Source: Bordetella sp. FB-8 (GTDB lineage Bacteria > Pseudomonadota > Gammaproteobacteria > Burkholderiales > Burkholderiaceae_B). Taken from it: 64,000 bases of DNA. A model generated the notes under the pieces. It was given only the letters and a program-made list of their open reading frames with translations, searched no databases and was not told where the DNA came from. The stretch spans positions 62,001-126,000 of the forward strand of contig NZ_KB907784.1 of NCBI RefSeq assembly GCF_000382185.1. The letters are read 5' to 3'. The position numbers and the translations under genes were made by a program. This document shows, one piece after another, positions 31,974-40,441 of this stretch. The first letter of the stretch is position 1; each line of letters opens with the position of its first letter.

Positions 31974-32594
31974 TTACTTGCGCTTGAGCTGCTCGAGCAC
32001 CGCGAACGGTGACGGGCGACGTTCGGCGGGTTCTTGCTCCGCCGCGGCGCTGGCCTGCGCGCCCGGACATACATCATGCCGGGGCACATAGGGGACGTTC
32101 AATATCAGCTCGTCCTCGACCTGGGCCAACAGGTCGAAATGCCGCGAACCCACTACTTTTTCGGGGTAGCCCCCCGAGGAGGGGTCCGCCGCAGCAACAT
32201 CATCTTCCTCGTCTTCGTCATCGAAGAACGAACCCTCATCTTCCTGCAAAATGCCAAGCACATCATCCAGATCCGCATCAGACTGGACCAACTGCAGCGC
32301 GGACTGCGCATCCACCGCGAAGGTCAAAGGCTGCCCGCAGCGCTGACAATCCAGGAGCAGATCGGCCCGCACATGCATATGCAAAAGCGGCTGACCAGAA
32401 ATCACGCCAGTCTTGCCGGTACCCTGCCCCATCGAGCCTTGCACCTGCCAGACCACCCGACCCTCTTGCTCCGGCAATCCTGCGCATAGCCGCATAAAGC
32501 GTGAAAGCGCTATTTCACCCGAAACCAGGTCGGCACTTTTTGCCAAGGCAAAGACATCGATATTGCGTGGATCGGCCAAATTTCTAGCCACCAT
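31974..32594 (-). CDS. yceD: DUF177/YceD family protein
   Basis: A 206-residue protein of the YceD family, found upstream of rpmF in most bacteria. It has the CQRCGQPL pair of cysteines and a later acidic run (DDEDEEDDVAAADPSS). Homologues are linked to 23S rRNA accumulation. The ATG giving MVARNLADPRNID is chosen. The frame is open 20 codons further upstream, but that part is made by an 18-bp tandem repeat and is not family-like. Confidence 0.88.
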   Translation of the reverse strand: MVARNLADPRNIDVFALAKSADLVSGEIALSRFMRLCAGLPEQEGRVVWQVQGSMGQGTGKTGVISGQPLLHMHVRADLLLDCQRCGQPLTFAVDAQSALQLVQSDADLDDVLGILQEDEGSFFDDEDEEDDVAAADPSSGGYPEKVVGSRHFDLLAQVEDELILNVPYVPRHDVCPGAQASAAAEQEPAERRPSPFAVLEQLKRK

Positions 32595-32616
32595 TGGGCT
32601 TTCCCCGGGTCTTCCC

Positions 32617-32652
32617 CTCTTGCTGCGCACAGCCCTCTTGCTCCGCACAGCC
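32617..32652. repeat. Two-copy 18-bp tandem repeat between yceD and maf
   Basis: Units at 32617-32634 and 32635-32652 differ at one base (CTCTTGCTGCGCACAGCC versus CTCTTGCTCCGCACAGCC). They lie 23-58 bp upstream of the yceD start, inside the divergent yceD/maf promoter region, and could alter promoter spacing if copy number changes. Confidence 0.7.
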
Positions 32653-32726
32653 AAATGCCAAGCCAGACAAAGCTTGTAAAAACATTAGATAATACCGTGA
32701 CTTACGACCAATTGTCAAAAAACAGC

Positions 32727-33338
32727 ATGTCCGTAGCCTCTAATACGCCAACTCTGATCCTGGCCTCCAGCTCGCGCTACCGTCGCGAGATGCTCGCCCG
32801 CCTGCGCCTGCCCTTTTGCGCCGTGTCGCCCGACATCGACGAAACCCCCCGTCCGAGCGAAACGCCCGCCGACCTGGCGCTGCGCCTGTCTGTGGAAAAA
32901 GCCCAGGCCGTAGCGGCAGGCCGTCCGGGGGCCGTCGTCATCGGTTCGGACCAGGTGGCCACCGTGGACGGTCGACCCATAGGCAAGCCCGGCAATTTCG
33001 AGCGCGCCCTGGAGCAACTTACCCGCCTGTCGGGACGGGAGGTGCAGTTTCACAGCGCCCTGGCCGTAACCGACGGCGTCCGCGTGGAACGCACCGATAT
33101 TGTCACCTACTGCCGTTTCCGTATTCTTACGCAGGCTGCCATCGAAGCCTACCTGCATGCCGAGCAGCCCTATGACACGGCCGGCAGCGCCAAGGCAGAG
33201 AGTCTGGGCATCGCCCTGATGGAAAGCATGCGCAGCGACGATCCCACCGCGATCATCGGCCTGCCGCTGATCGCGCTCACGGGCATGCTGGTTTCGTTCG
33301 GCCTGGATCCGCTGCAGCATGCTGGAGCACAGGCATGA
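32727..33338 (+). CDS. maf: Maf family nucleotide pyrophosphatase
   Basis: A 203-residue protein with the Maf signature LILASSSRYRREMLARL, the acidic SPDIDETPRP segment, VVIGSDQVATVDG and the GLPLIAL ending. Maf proteins hydrolyse non-canonical or canonical nucleoside triphosphates and limit septum formation. The ATG giving MSVASNTPT is chosen. Its stop overlaps the start of the methylase gene (ATGA). Confidence 0.9.
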   Translation: MSVASNTPTLILASSSRYRREMLARLRLPFCAVSPDIDETPRPSETPADLALRLSVEKAQAVAAGRPGAVVIGSDQVATVDGRPIGKPGNFERALEQLTRLSGREVQFHSALAVTDGVRVERTDIVTYCRFRILTQAAIEAYLHAEQPYDTAGSAKAESLGIALMESMRSDDPTAIIGLPLIALTGMLVSFGLDPLQHAGAQA

Positions 33339-34057
33339 GCGCGGCAGACGGCGGCGCCCTGCACCTGATACCCGTAGGCCTGGGCGAATCGCCCGCGACC
33401 CGCTGGCTGCCCGACGATGTGCGCGTCCTGGCGGCGCGGCTCGACACTTATATCGCCGAAAACGCCAAGACGGCGCGCGCCTTCCTCAAGCAGGTAGGCG
33501 CTGTCCGCCCCCTGCAGGAAATCACCATCCACACCCTGTCGCCCGACATCGATGCGGACCAGATCACGCAATGGCTCAAGCCCCTGCGCGCAGGGGCCGA
33601 AGTCGGCCTGGTATCGGAAGCAGGCTGTCCGGCCGTGGCCGACCCCGGCGCGCGCGTCGTGGCCGAAGCTCACCGGCAAGGCCTGGCCGTGCGGCCCTGG
33701 GTAGGACCGTCCTCCATTCTGCTGGGCCTCATGGCCAGCGGCCTGGACGGCCAGCGCTTTGCCTTCCATGGCTACGCGCCGGTGGACCCGACCGAGCGCG
33801 CCAGGCAGTTACGCACCTGGGAGCAGCATTCGGCCAAACACGACCAGACGCAGATGCTGATCGAAACTCCCTATCGCAACGCCGCCATGTTCAAGACCCT
33901 GCTGAGCGCCCTGCGCGGCGACACCCGCCTGTGCATCGCCCGCTCGCTCACTTCCGAGGACGAACTGGTGCAAACGCGCACCGTGACCGAATGGAAGCGG
34001 ATGCCCGCGCCCGATCTGGACAGGAAGCCCACACTATTTCTGTTCCTAGCCCGCTGA
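33335..34057 (+). CDS. SAM-dependent methyltransferase, tetrapyrrole methylase (RsmI-like) fold
   Basis: A 240-residue protein: LHLIPVGLGESPATRWLPD, then VSEAGCPAVADPGARVV, the SAM-binding segment shared with RsmI/CobA-type methylases, and a late MLIETPYRNAAMF matching RsmI. RsmI itself methylates 16S rRNA C1402; this protein looks like a shorter paralog often found beside maf. The exact target is not known. Confidence 0.75.
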   Translation: MSAADGGALHLIPVGLGESPATRWLPDDVRVLAARLDTYIAENAKTARAFLKQVGAVRPLQEITIHTLSPDIDADQITQWLKPLRAGAEVGLVSEAGCPAVADPGARVVAEAHRQGLAVRPWVGPSSILLGLMASGLDGQRFAFHGYAPVDPTERARQLRTWEQHSAKHDQTQMLIETPYRNAAMFKTLLSALRGDTRLCIARSLTSEDELVQTRTVTEWKRMPAPDLDRKPTLFLFLAR

Positions 34058-34061
34058 TGTG

Positions 34062-34901
34062 ATGACGCACAGCCCTGGACCCGCAGCAATCATGCCAAAC
34101 GGCATACGACACACTATCCCACGCGCCGTTGCACGCGCCGCGGCCGTCATGGCGGCCTGCCTTGCGGCCACCCTGTCCGGCTGTGCCACCGGCCCTGTGC
34201 CCATCGACCACTCGATACACGCCGTCGCGCAGGACAGCCGTGTACGCTACGTAGTACTGCACTACACGGCCCTGCCCGCGGCCGAATCGCTGCGCGTGCT
34301 GTCCACGCAGGACGTCAGCGCCCACTACCTGATCACCGACTCTAAACCGCCGCACGTCTACCAGCTGGTGCCCGAGACACGCAGGGCCTGGCATGCCGGC
34401 GACAGTTCCTGGTATGGCGAGATCGCGCTCAATGACAGCTCGGTCGGCATCGAGATCGTCAACCTGGGCAACAGCACCGGTACCTGGCAACCCTTCACGC
34501 GGGGTCAGATCCGCACACTGATCCCTCTGCTGCGCGACATCGTGCAACGCAACGCCATCGAACCGCAGAATATCGTGGCGCACAGCGACGTCGCGCCACA
34601 GCGCAAGGTCGATCCGGGCCCCCTGTTTCCCTGGCGCCTGCTGGCGCAGCAAGGCCTGGGACGCTGGTACGATGAAGCGGCCGAGACAGCAACACGGGTG
34701 CAGTTGCAGGCCGGGCCGCTGCCCGGTGTGGCATGGTTCCAGCAGCAACTGCGGCGCCTGGGCTACGACTGCCCGCAGGACGGACTGCTCACGCCCGCCA
34801 CGCGGCGCGTGATCGCGGCGTTTCAGATGCATTACCGTCCGTCGAACTACGATGGCGAGCCGGATGCGCAGACGGCGGCAATCATGATGACAATGAAATA
34901 A
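34062..34901 (+). CDS. amiD: Lipoprotein N-acetylmuramoyl-L-alanine amidase, AmiD type
   Basis: A 279-residue protein with a lipobox (AATLSGCATG) after a hydrophobic stretch. The amidase_2 domain has the zinc His in YVVLHYTALP and AHSDVAPQRKVDPGPLFPW and the acidic site in VGIEIVNLG. A C-terminal peptidoglycan-binding domain contains LGYDCPQDGLLTPATRRVI and FQMHYRP. It would cleave the amide between MurNAc and L-Ala in envelope recycling. No clear ribosome-binding site decides between ATG at 34062 and 34092; a GTG at 34059 is also in frame. Confidence 0.85.
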   Translation: MTHSPGPAAIMPNGIRHTIPRAVARAAAVMAACLAATLSGCATGPVPIDHSIHAVAQDSRVRYVVLHYTALPAAESLRVLSTQDVSAHYLITDSKPPHVYQLVPETRRAWHAGDSSWYGEIALNDSSVGIEIVNLGNSTGTWQPFTRGQIRTLIPLLRDIVQRNAIEPQNIVAHSDVAPQRKVDPGPLFPWRLLAQQGLGRWYDEAAETATRVQLQAGPLPGVAWFQQQLRRLGYDCPQDGLLTPATRRVIAAFQMHYRPSNYDGEPDAQTAAIMMTMK

Positions 34902-34928
34902 ATTGTTCCGGAAGACGAAGCCCGGGTC

Positions 34929-36365
34929 CTACCTGACGCGTCGGCGCATCAGCGAAGCCACCAGCGGGTGAGCCAGAAAGTGCGCGAGCAGCTTTTCTTT
35001 CTGCGCGACGGTCAGCCCGGAATCGTGGATCATGGCCGGCCACTGGCGCACAGCGGCGGCAACGGCCTGACGTACGGCCGCCGCGGCGGGTTTTTCCGCA
35101 ATATCGAGCAGCGCGCAGAATTCGCGCACGACCGCGGGACTCAGTCCCGGTTTCGCGGCCTGACCGGCCTGCGCCGCGGCCGCGGACATTTTCGGCTTGG
35201 CCGCGGATCTGCCGGAATCGGGAGGCCGGCGATCCGGCGGCCGGCGATCCGGCGACTGGCGATCCGGCGGCAAAATATGCAGTGCGTGGCCTATCCGCTT
35301 GTTGTAGGCGGCATAGGCCACGATGTCGTAGGCAGGCGGCAGCAGCGGCGTCCTGCCGTCCGGATAGATCACACCAATATTCTTCAGGTGCATATCCGGA
35401 TTGCCCAGCATTTCGTTGACCGCCAGGCGGCGCAGCAGTTCATGCACAGCAGGCTCGCCCAGGGATGGAAAAGCCATCATGATGTTGGCCACGTCCAGAT
35501 AGGTGCCGCCGGTATTTTTCTGCTCGGGCATGACATCCAGGATCTGGGCAAAATCCTCGCAATGCACGCGCGCGGCCGGATTGCTGCTTGCGTCACGGTC
35601 GTAGCGGGTGACGGCGAGAAATTGCGTTTTCGCCTCGACCTCGCCGAGATCGTAGCCGTGCTCGACCTGGAGTTTTTCCAGAGGCTCCAGGTGCGCCTGG
35701 ACTACCGCCACGCCGGCTGCTTCGGCCAGGTGCAGCGACAGGGCCTCCAGCTGCGGCAGCAGGGGCTGGCCGACCACCGGAAGCTTGGCGATGATCTGTG
35801 CATCCCGCAACCGGGTACGGCCCACGTAGCGGCCCGACTCGAACTGCACGCCGAGCTTGGGCTGCACGCCGGAGAGCGATATGCCCTCTTCCAGAGGTTC
35901 GGCGGTGACCGTCATTTCCAGGGCATCCGCATCTTGCGTCACATAGCGGGCGAGCGCAGAGCGCGTTAGGTCCACGGGCTGCGCGGCAAGGTCGCCCGGC
36001 AGATCGCGACCGCAGGCCGCCAGCATCTCGAAGTGATCCTTGGGATCGCAGCCGCGCAGTTCGGCGACTCGGTCGCGAAACACGCCCTCGGGCAGCAGGT
36101 TCTGGAAGAAAGCGGGCAGCAGCCAGCCATTTTCCGGGCTGTACCGGCCGTTGAAAATCGGCGAACGGACGTCGGCCCAAAGCGCGCGCTGAGTCTGGGC
36201 ATCGTCGGCCAGCATGGAGAGCGAAACCATGGGCTGATCAGGATTGGAAGCAAAGGCGTCGTCCACCACGAAACGGGTGACGACATGGCTTGCGGCTGCG
36301 GCGTATTGGAACAGCACGCCGACGCGAAACCGGCCCAGGTGGATAGCCAGCGCTTTGACGTTCAT
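34929..36365 (-). CDS. hipA: HipA-type toxin kinase
   Basis: A 478-residue HipA protein. The regulatory loop ISLSGVQPK at 162-170 carries Ser163 at the autophosphorylation site of E. coli HipA. Catalytic Asp324 is in GNPDMHLKN and the metal-binding Asp347 in PPAYDIVAY. In E. coli HipA phosphorylates a tRNA synthetase and triggers growth arrest. Residues 366-385 hold a Pro/Asp/Arg pentapeptide repeat encoded by 15-bp tandem repeats, inserted after the catalytic core; this is not usual for HipA. The ATG overlaps the hipB stop (36362-36365). Confidence 0.9.
   Translation of the reverse strand: MNVKALAIHLGRFRVGVLFQYAAAASHVVTRFVVDDAFASNPDQPMVSLSMLADDAQTQRALWADVRSPIFNGRYSPENGWLLPAFFQNLLPEGVFRDRVAELRGCDPKDHFEMLAACGRDLPGDLAAQPVDLTRSALARYVTQDADALEMTVTAEPLEEGISLSGVQPKLGVQFESGRYVGRTRLRDAQIIAKLPVVGQPLLPQLEALSLHLAEAAGVAVVQAHLEPLEKLQVEHGYDLGEVEAKTQFLAVTRYDRDASSNPAARVHCEDFAQILDVMPEQKNTGGTYLDVANIMMAFPSLGEPAVHELLRRLAVNEMLGNPDMHLKNIGVIYPDGRTPLLPPAYDIVAYAAYNKRIGHALHILPPDRQSPDRRPPDRRPPDSGRSAAKPKMSAAAAQAGQAAKPGLSPAVVREFCALLDIAEKPAAAAVRQAVAAAVRQWPAMIHDSGLTVAQKEKLLAHFLAHPLVASLMRRRVR
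35224..35268. repeat. Three 15-bp tandem repeats inside hipA
   Basis: Units GGCCGGCGATCCGGC at 35224-35238 and 35239-35253 are identical; the third (35254-35268) differs at three positions near its start. In the hipA frame they encode pentapeptides of PPDRR type. The unit is a multiple of three, so copy-number change would lengthen or shorten the protein without a frameshift. Confidence 0.85.
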
Positions 36366-36763
36366 GATTTTTTCTTGCCGGCGGAGCGTTCCAGAACAGG
36401 AGCCCCCTTCTGGGAAGCCAGAAGCGCGGAGGAAAGGGCACGGGGGGCATGCCCGGCGGCCAAGCGTGCCTGCAGTGCCTCGCGCGCGGCCTGCAGCCGG
36501 GTCTTGACGGCAGCCTGGGCCTGCGTATGGGGAGCCAGATCGGCCAGCCCCGGCGCGGCTTCCTGGGGCACGATCACCAGTTCCAGCCCCAGGCGGTCGA
36601 GCACGGCAATCAGCGTGGTGACCTTGTAATCCACACGCCCGCTCAGCATGTTTTCCAGGGTGCGGCGGGCAAGCCCTGCCCGCGTGCTCAGCACGCGCTG
36701 AGAGATGCCTTGAGCTTTGAGCCGCGAACGTAGGAGTTCAGCGAGATCGAATAAGGATTTCAT
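36362..36763 (-). CDS. hipB: HipB-type antitoxin, XRE family
   Basis: A 133-residue protein with an N-terminal helix-turn-helix (AELLRSRLKAQGISQRVLST, then AGLARRTLENMLSGR). The C-terminal half is Ala/Gln/Leu-rich helix, longer than in E. coli HipB (88 aa). HipB binds its own promoter and neutralises HipA. It precedes hipA with an ATGA overlap. The sequence immediately before its ATG is occupied by an operator, leaving only a weak TAGG ribosome site. Confidence 0.88.
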   Translation of the reverse strand: MKSLFDLAELLRSRLKAQGISQRVLSTRAGLARRTLENMLSGRVDYKVTTLIAVLDRLGLELVIVPQEAAPGLADLAPHTQAQAAVKTRLQAAREALQARLAAGHAPRALSSALLASQKGAPVLERSAGKKKS

Positions 36764-36874
36764 GGCCTAACAAAGCAGGATTTATTACGTAAACCCTACT
36801 TTATTAGGCCAGTTCCGTCAATTAAATGGAATATTAAAGTAGTCAAAAAATAAAAATACCTACTTTAATAGGCC
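36764..36874. promoter_or_regulatory. Array of four HipB operators upstream of hipBA
   Basis: Four related 16-bp sites at 36764-36779 (minus sense), 36795-36810 (plus), 36828-36843 (minus, degenerate) and 36859-36874 (plus). Three read CCTRCTTTRWTAGGCC in their own sense. Each good site is a palindrome CCTA-N6-TAGG (CCTG in the first), like the TATCC-N8-GGATA operators of E. coli hipBA. Start-to-start spacing is 31, 33 and 31 bp, about three helical turns, so bound dimers would lie on one face. The first site abuts the hipB ATG. Confidence 0.75.
36793..36821 (-). promoter_or_regulatory. Candidate hipBA promoter
   Basis: On the minus strand, TTGACG (36821-36816) and TAGGGT (36798-36793) are 17 bp apart. 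The -35 is good and the -10 is poor. The second operator fills the spacer and -10, which fits repression by HipB. Confidence 0.35.
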
Positions 36875-36918
36875 ATTATGGCACCTGAACGCCATCGACC
36901 CATTGCGGGCAAGAAAAA

Positions 36919-36949
36919 ACCCGCGGGACGCTCGATGCATCCCGCGGGT
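36919..36949 (-). terminator. Rho-independent terminator after rne
   Basis: A 10-bp perfect stem (TCCCGCGGGT complement ACCCGCGGGA) with an 11-nt loop, followed on the minus strand by a run of six T. It ends the rne transcript 37 bp after the stop. On the plus strand it is also followed by TTTT, so it may work both ways. Confidence 0.85.
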
Positions 36950-36985
36950 TTTCATCGCCGAACCCCGCTACCGCGGGGCCGCGAT

Positions 36986-39892
36986 TCAACGGCGCGTCTC
37001 GACCTGCTGCAGCGGCACACTGGAGACCGGCGCGACGGGCTTGCGTTCGCGGCCCAAGCCCACAGGCACGAGACTCGCGGCGATACGCTGCTGGGTCTGA
37101 ACGTGACGGCTCGGATCGGTTTCCACCCAGGTCAGTCCGGCGGCATTGACGATGCCATGCAGCGTGCTGGCCTGCACCGGTTCGGCGGCGGCCGGGGCAG
37201 CCGCAATCGGAGCGGGTACCGCGACGACGGGAGCAGGCGCGGCGGGGGCAACAACGGGTGCGGCCTCCACGGCGGCAGGCGCTGCCTCGATGATAGGCTC
37301 GGTCACCGCGGGTTCGGCCGGCGCGGCGCTCGTCTGGAACTCCCGGGACTCGGCGTGCGCGGCCGCGATGGCCTTGATCACGGCACCTTCGGGATCCTGC
37401 TGCTCGGCAACTGGGGCAGGCTCGAGGGCAACCGGTGCGACAGGCGCCAAGGCCAGCGCAGCGTCCGCAGACTCGACAGGAGCCGGGGAAAGCGGCTCGG
37501 CCTGGGCCGTCTCCTGGTCTTCGTCCTGTTCGCGGACCTCATCGTCCTGGCCTTCGGCGCTTATGCCCGTCGTCTCTTCGCCATTGCGGCGGCCTCGACG
37601 GCTGCGGCGGCGGCGGCGCTTACGCTCGGGATCGGCTTCGGCCTGGTCGGCCGGCGCGTCGGACGCCCCGATGGCCTGGTCATCGACCGTATCGACGAGG
37701 GGCTGGACTGCGGCGTGCGCCGGGGTAACCGTCTCGGGCGTGACAGCAAGATTCTCAGCCTCGGACGTGCTCAGCACATCCTGATCGACCGGCGACTGAT
37801 TGGCGCCGTCTTCACGGCGACCGCGACCGCGGCGGTTGCGGCCACGGCCGTTGCGAGGCACGGCCGACTCTTCGTCCGCGGCAGCTTCCTGCACGCGCTC
37901 GGGGAGGGCCGCTGCATCGCGCTCGGCACGCTGCTCGGTGCGTTCAGTGCGCGGCACGCGTTCTTCGTTACGGCGGTTGCCGCGAGCTTGCTGCGAGCGG
38001 CCTGCATTGCCTTCCTGCTCGGCGGCAGCCTCATTGCCGCCACGGCGGCTGTTGCGCGAACGATCGGAGCCATGGCGTTCGCCGCGGCGTTCCTGGCCGT
38101 CGTGGTTGCGGCGGCCGCGGTTCGGCCCGCTGCCGCCGCGGGGCTCCTCGCTGGCCTGGACCGACGCTGCGGGCGCAGCGTCGCCGCCAGTGAACCAGTT
38201 CAACACGCGCTTGAGCAGGCCGCCGGAGGCGGGCGCCGCAACCGCGGCCGCAAGCACCGGAGCCGGCGTGTGCACCGGCGCGGGCTGAGCCGGAGTGATG
38301 CCCTTGACCAGCGCTTCGGGCTTGGCCTTGACTTCAGCGGTTTCGGAGTGCGGCGACCAGGTCTCGATGGTGGACGGCGCCTCGATCAGTTCGAAGCTGG
38401 TCCGGATTTCTTCCAGGCGCGGATCGTCGTGGCGCAGGCGCTCGATGTGGTGATGCGGCGTCTCCAGGTGCTTGTTGGGGATGAGCACCAGATTGACCTT
38501 CAGGCGCGTCTCGATCTTGGAGATGTCGGCACGCTTTTCGTTCAGCAGGAAGGTGGCCACTTCGACCGGCACCTGGGCATACACGGCGGCGGTGTTTTCC
38601 TTCATGGCCTCTTCCTGCAGCAGACGCAGCACGTGCAGGGCGCTGGACTCGGCATCGCGGATCACGCCGGTGCCGTTGCAGCGCGGGCAGGTGATGTGCG
38701 AGCCTTCGTTCAGCGCCGGGCGCAGGCGCTGGCGCGACAGCTCCATCAGGCCGAAGCGCGAGATCTTGCCCATCTGCACGCGGGCGCGGTCAAAGTGCAA
38801 GGCCTCGCGCAGGCGTTGCTCGACGGCGCGCTGGTTCTTGCCTTCTTCCATGTCGATGAAATCGATCACGATCAGGCCGCCCAGATCGCGCAGACGCAAC
38901 TGGCGGGCCACTTCCTCGGCGGCTTCCAGATTGGTGCGCAGGGCCGTCTCTTCGATGTCCGACCCCTTGGTCGAACGCGCCGAGTTCACATCCACGGCCA
39001 CCAGCGCTTCGGTGTGGTCGATGACGATGGCGCCGCCCGACGGCAGGTTGACCGTGCGCGAATAGGCCGTCTCGATCTGGTGTTCGATTTGGAAGCGCGA
39101 AAACAGGGGAATGTCGTCGCGGTAGCGCTTGACGCGCTGCACGTTGTCCGGCATCACCACGCTCATGAAAGCGATGGCCTGCTCGGCGATCTCGTCGGTA
39201 TCGATCAGGATCTCGCCAATATCGGGCGAAAAATAGTCGCGTATGGCCCGGATGACCAGGCTCGATTCCAGGTAGATGAGGATAGGCGCGGCATTGTCGC
39301 GGGCGGCGCCGTCGATAGCCGTCCAGAGCTGCATCAGGTAGGACAAGTCCCACTGCAGTTCCTCGACGTTGCGGCCGATGCCCGCGGTACGGGCGATGAT
39401 GCTCATGCCTTGCGGCACGTCCAGCTGGTCCATCGTATCGCGCAGTTCCTGGCGATCCTCGCCCTCGACGCGGCGCGAAACGCCGCCGCCACGCGGATTG
39501 TTGGGCATCAGTACCAGATAGCGGCCAGCCAGCGAGATGAAGGTGGTCAGGGCCGCGCCCTTGTTGCCACGCTCTTCCTTTTCGACCTGGACGATGAGTT
39601 CTTGGCCTTCCTTGAGGGCGTCCTGGATGCGCGCGGTACGCACATCGACGCCTTCCTTGAAATAGGTGCGGGCGACTTCCTTGAAAGGCAGGAAGCCGTG
39701 GCGGTCTTCGCCGTAGTTGACGAAACAGGCTTCGAGGCCGGGCTCGATGCGGGTGATGACGCCTTTGTAGATGTTGCCTTTGCGCTGTTCGCGGCCGGCG
39801 GTTTCGATGTCCAGATCGATGAGCTTTTGCCCATCGACGATGGCGACGCGCAGTTCTTCCTGGTGCGTCGCGTTAAACAGCATGCGCTTCAT
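36986..39892 (-). CDS. rne: Ribonuclease E
   Basis: A 968-residue protein. The catalytic half (1-510) has the S1 domain ([20 protein letters not shown]), the DNase I-like core with [13 protein letters not shown] and [10 protein letters not shown], and the zinc link CPRCNGTG. The C-terminal half is low-complexity: Arg-rich stretches ([26 protein letters not shown]) for RNA binding, then a long Ala/Pro/Glu-rich region. It is the main mRNA-decay and rRNA/tRNA-processing nuclease and scaffolds the degradosome. A 549-bp leader precedes it. Confidence 0.96.
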   Translation of the reverse strand: MKRMLFNATHQEELRVAIVDGQKLIDLDIETAGREQRKGNIYKGVITRIEPGLEACFVNYGEDRHGFLPFKEVARTYFKEGVDVRTARIQDALKEGQELIVQVEKEERGNKGAALTTFISLAGRYLVLMPNNPRGGGVSRRVEGEDRQELRDTMDQLDVPQGMSIIARTAGIGRNVEELQWDLSYLMQLWTAIDGAARDNAAPILIYLESSLVIRAIRDYFSPDIGEILIDTDEIAEQAIAFMSVVMPDNVQRVKRYRDDIPLFSRFQIEHQIETAYSRTVNLPSGGAIVIDHTEALVAVDVNSARSTKGSDIEETALRTNLEAAEEVARQLRLRDLGGLIVIDFIDMEEGKNQRAVEQRLREALHFDRARVQMGKISRFGLMELSRQRLRPALNEGSHITCPRCNGTGVIRDAESSALHVLRLLQEEAMKENTAAVYAQVPVEVATFLLNEKRADISKIETRLKVNLVLIPNKHLETPHHHIERLRHDDPRLEEIRTSFELIEAPSTIETWSPHSETAEVKAKPEALVKGITPAQPAPVHTPAPVLAAAVAAPASGGLLKRVLNWFTGGDAAPAASVQASEEPRGGSGPNRGRRNHDGQERRGERHGSDRSRNSRRGGNEAAAEQEGNAGRSQQARGNRRNEERVPRTERTEQRAERDAAALPERVQEAAADEESAVPRNGRGRNRRGRGRREDGANQSPVDQDVLSTSEAENLAVTPETVTPAHAAVQPLVDTVDDQAIGASDAPADQAEADPERKRRRRRSRRGRRNGEETTGISAEGQDDEVREQDEDQETAQAEPLSPAPVESADAALALAPVAPVALEPAPVAEQQDPEGAVIKAIAAAHAESREFQTSAAPAEPAVTEPIIEAAPAAVEAAPVVAPAAPAPVVAVPAPIAAAPAAAEPVQASTLHGIVNAAGLTWVETDPSRHVQTQQRIAASLVPVGLGRERKPVAPVSSVPLQQVETRR

Positions 39893-40441
39893 GAGTGCGA
39901 TTCTCCGTAGTCAGGAACGCGCCGGGTTCGGCGCGCGACCTCGGATCACTCGGGCGGCAAACTGAAGCGGAGAAGATGCGGACCGTACCCGGGCTTGGCA
40001 GCCAGGGCGTATCCGCCGCGAGTCAGGCGGGCACGTCGTGCCAGATGGCACGAGGTTCTTTCAGCAGGACGGTCAACTTCACGTGAGTGGGGGATGACGG
40101 GAGGGTTGCTGGGAACGACAGATGCGGCGACGGGCTAGGCCACGCCGCGCGCACCTGGTGCGTAAAACGATTGCGACGATTCTCTTGTGCTTCAGATCGC
40201 GTGCGGCTGCCAACTTAAAAAGCCAGGCGCCGCCGACCAAGGGACCCCGGAGCTGAACCCGCAGGCAGTACAATGGCGGCATCATGCCGGACGGAACCGC
40301 GCGTGGCGTTCGGATTTTGCTCGAACGCACTTCTTGTAATGTAAAACGCACATCTCTACGTCCAGCCGTACCCTCTCCATATGACGGCATAGGCGGAATC
40401 AACCCCTTAAGGTTCCGACGATTGTATCCCCGCTTTCCGCA
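39893..40441. other. rne leader and rne/rluC divergent promoter region (549 bp)
   Basis: No gene supported. It contains a strong small hairpin TCGTGCC-AGAT-GGCACGA (40036-40053). In E. coli the long rne 5' leader mediates autoregulation through such hairpins; the length here fits that model but is only analogy. A TACAAT that could be a -10 for rluC lies near 40268. Confidence 0.5.

Noticed and set aside
35224..35268. Short repeats considered as a CRISPR array
   Set aside because: The repeats are directly adjacent 15-bp units without spacers and encode part of HipA.
36878..39910. A 1010-codon open frame opposite rne
   Set aside because: Antisense shadow of the GC-rich rne gene; low complexity and crosses the rne terminator.
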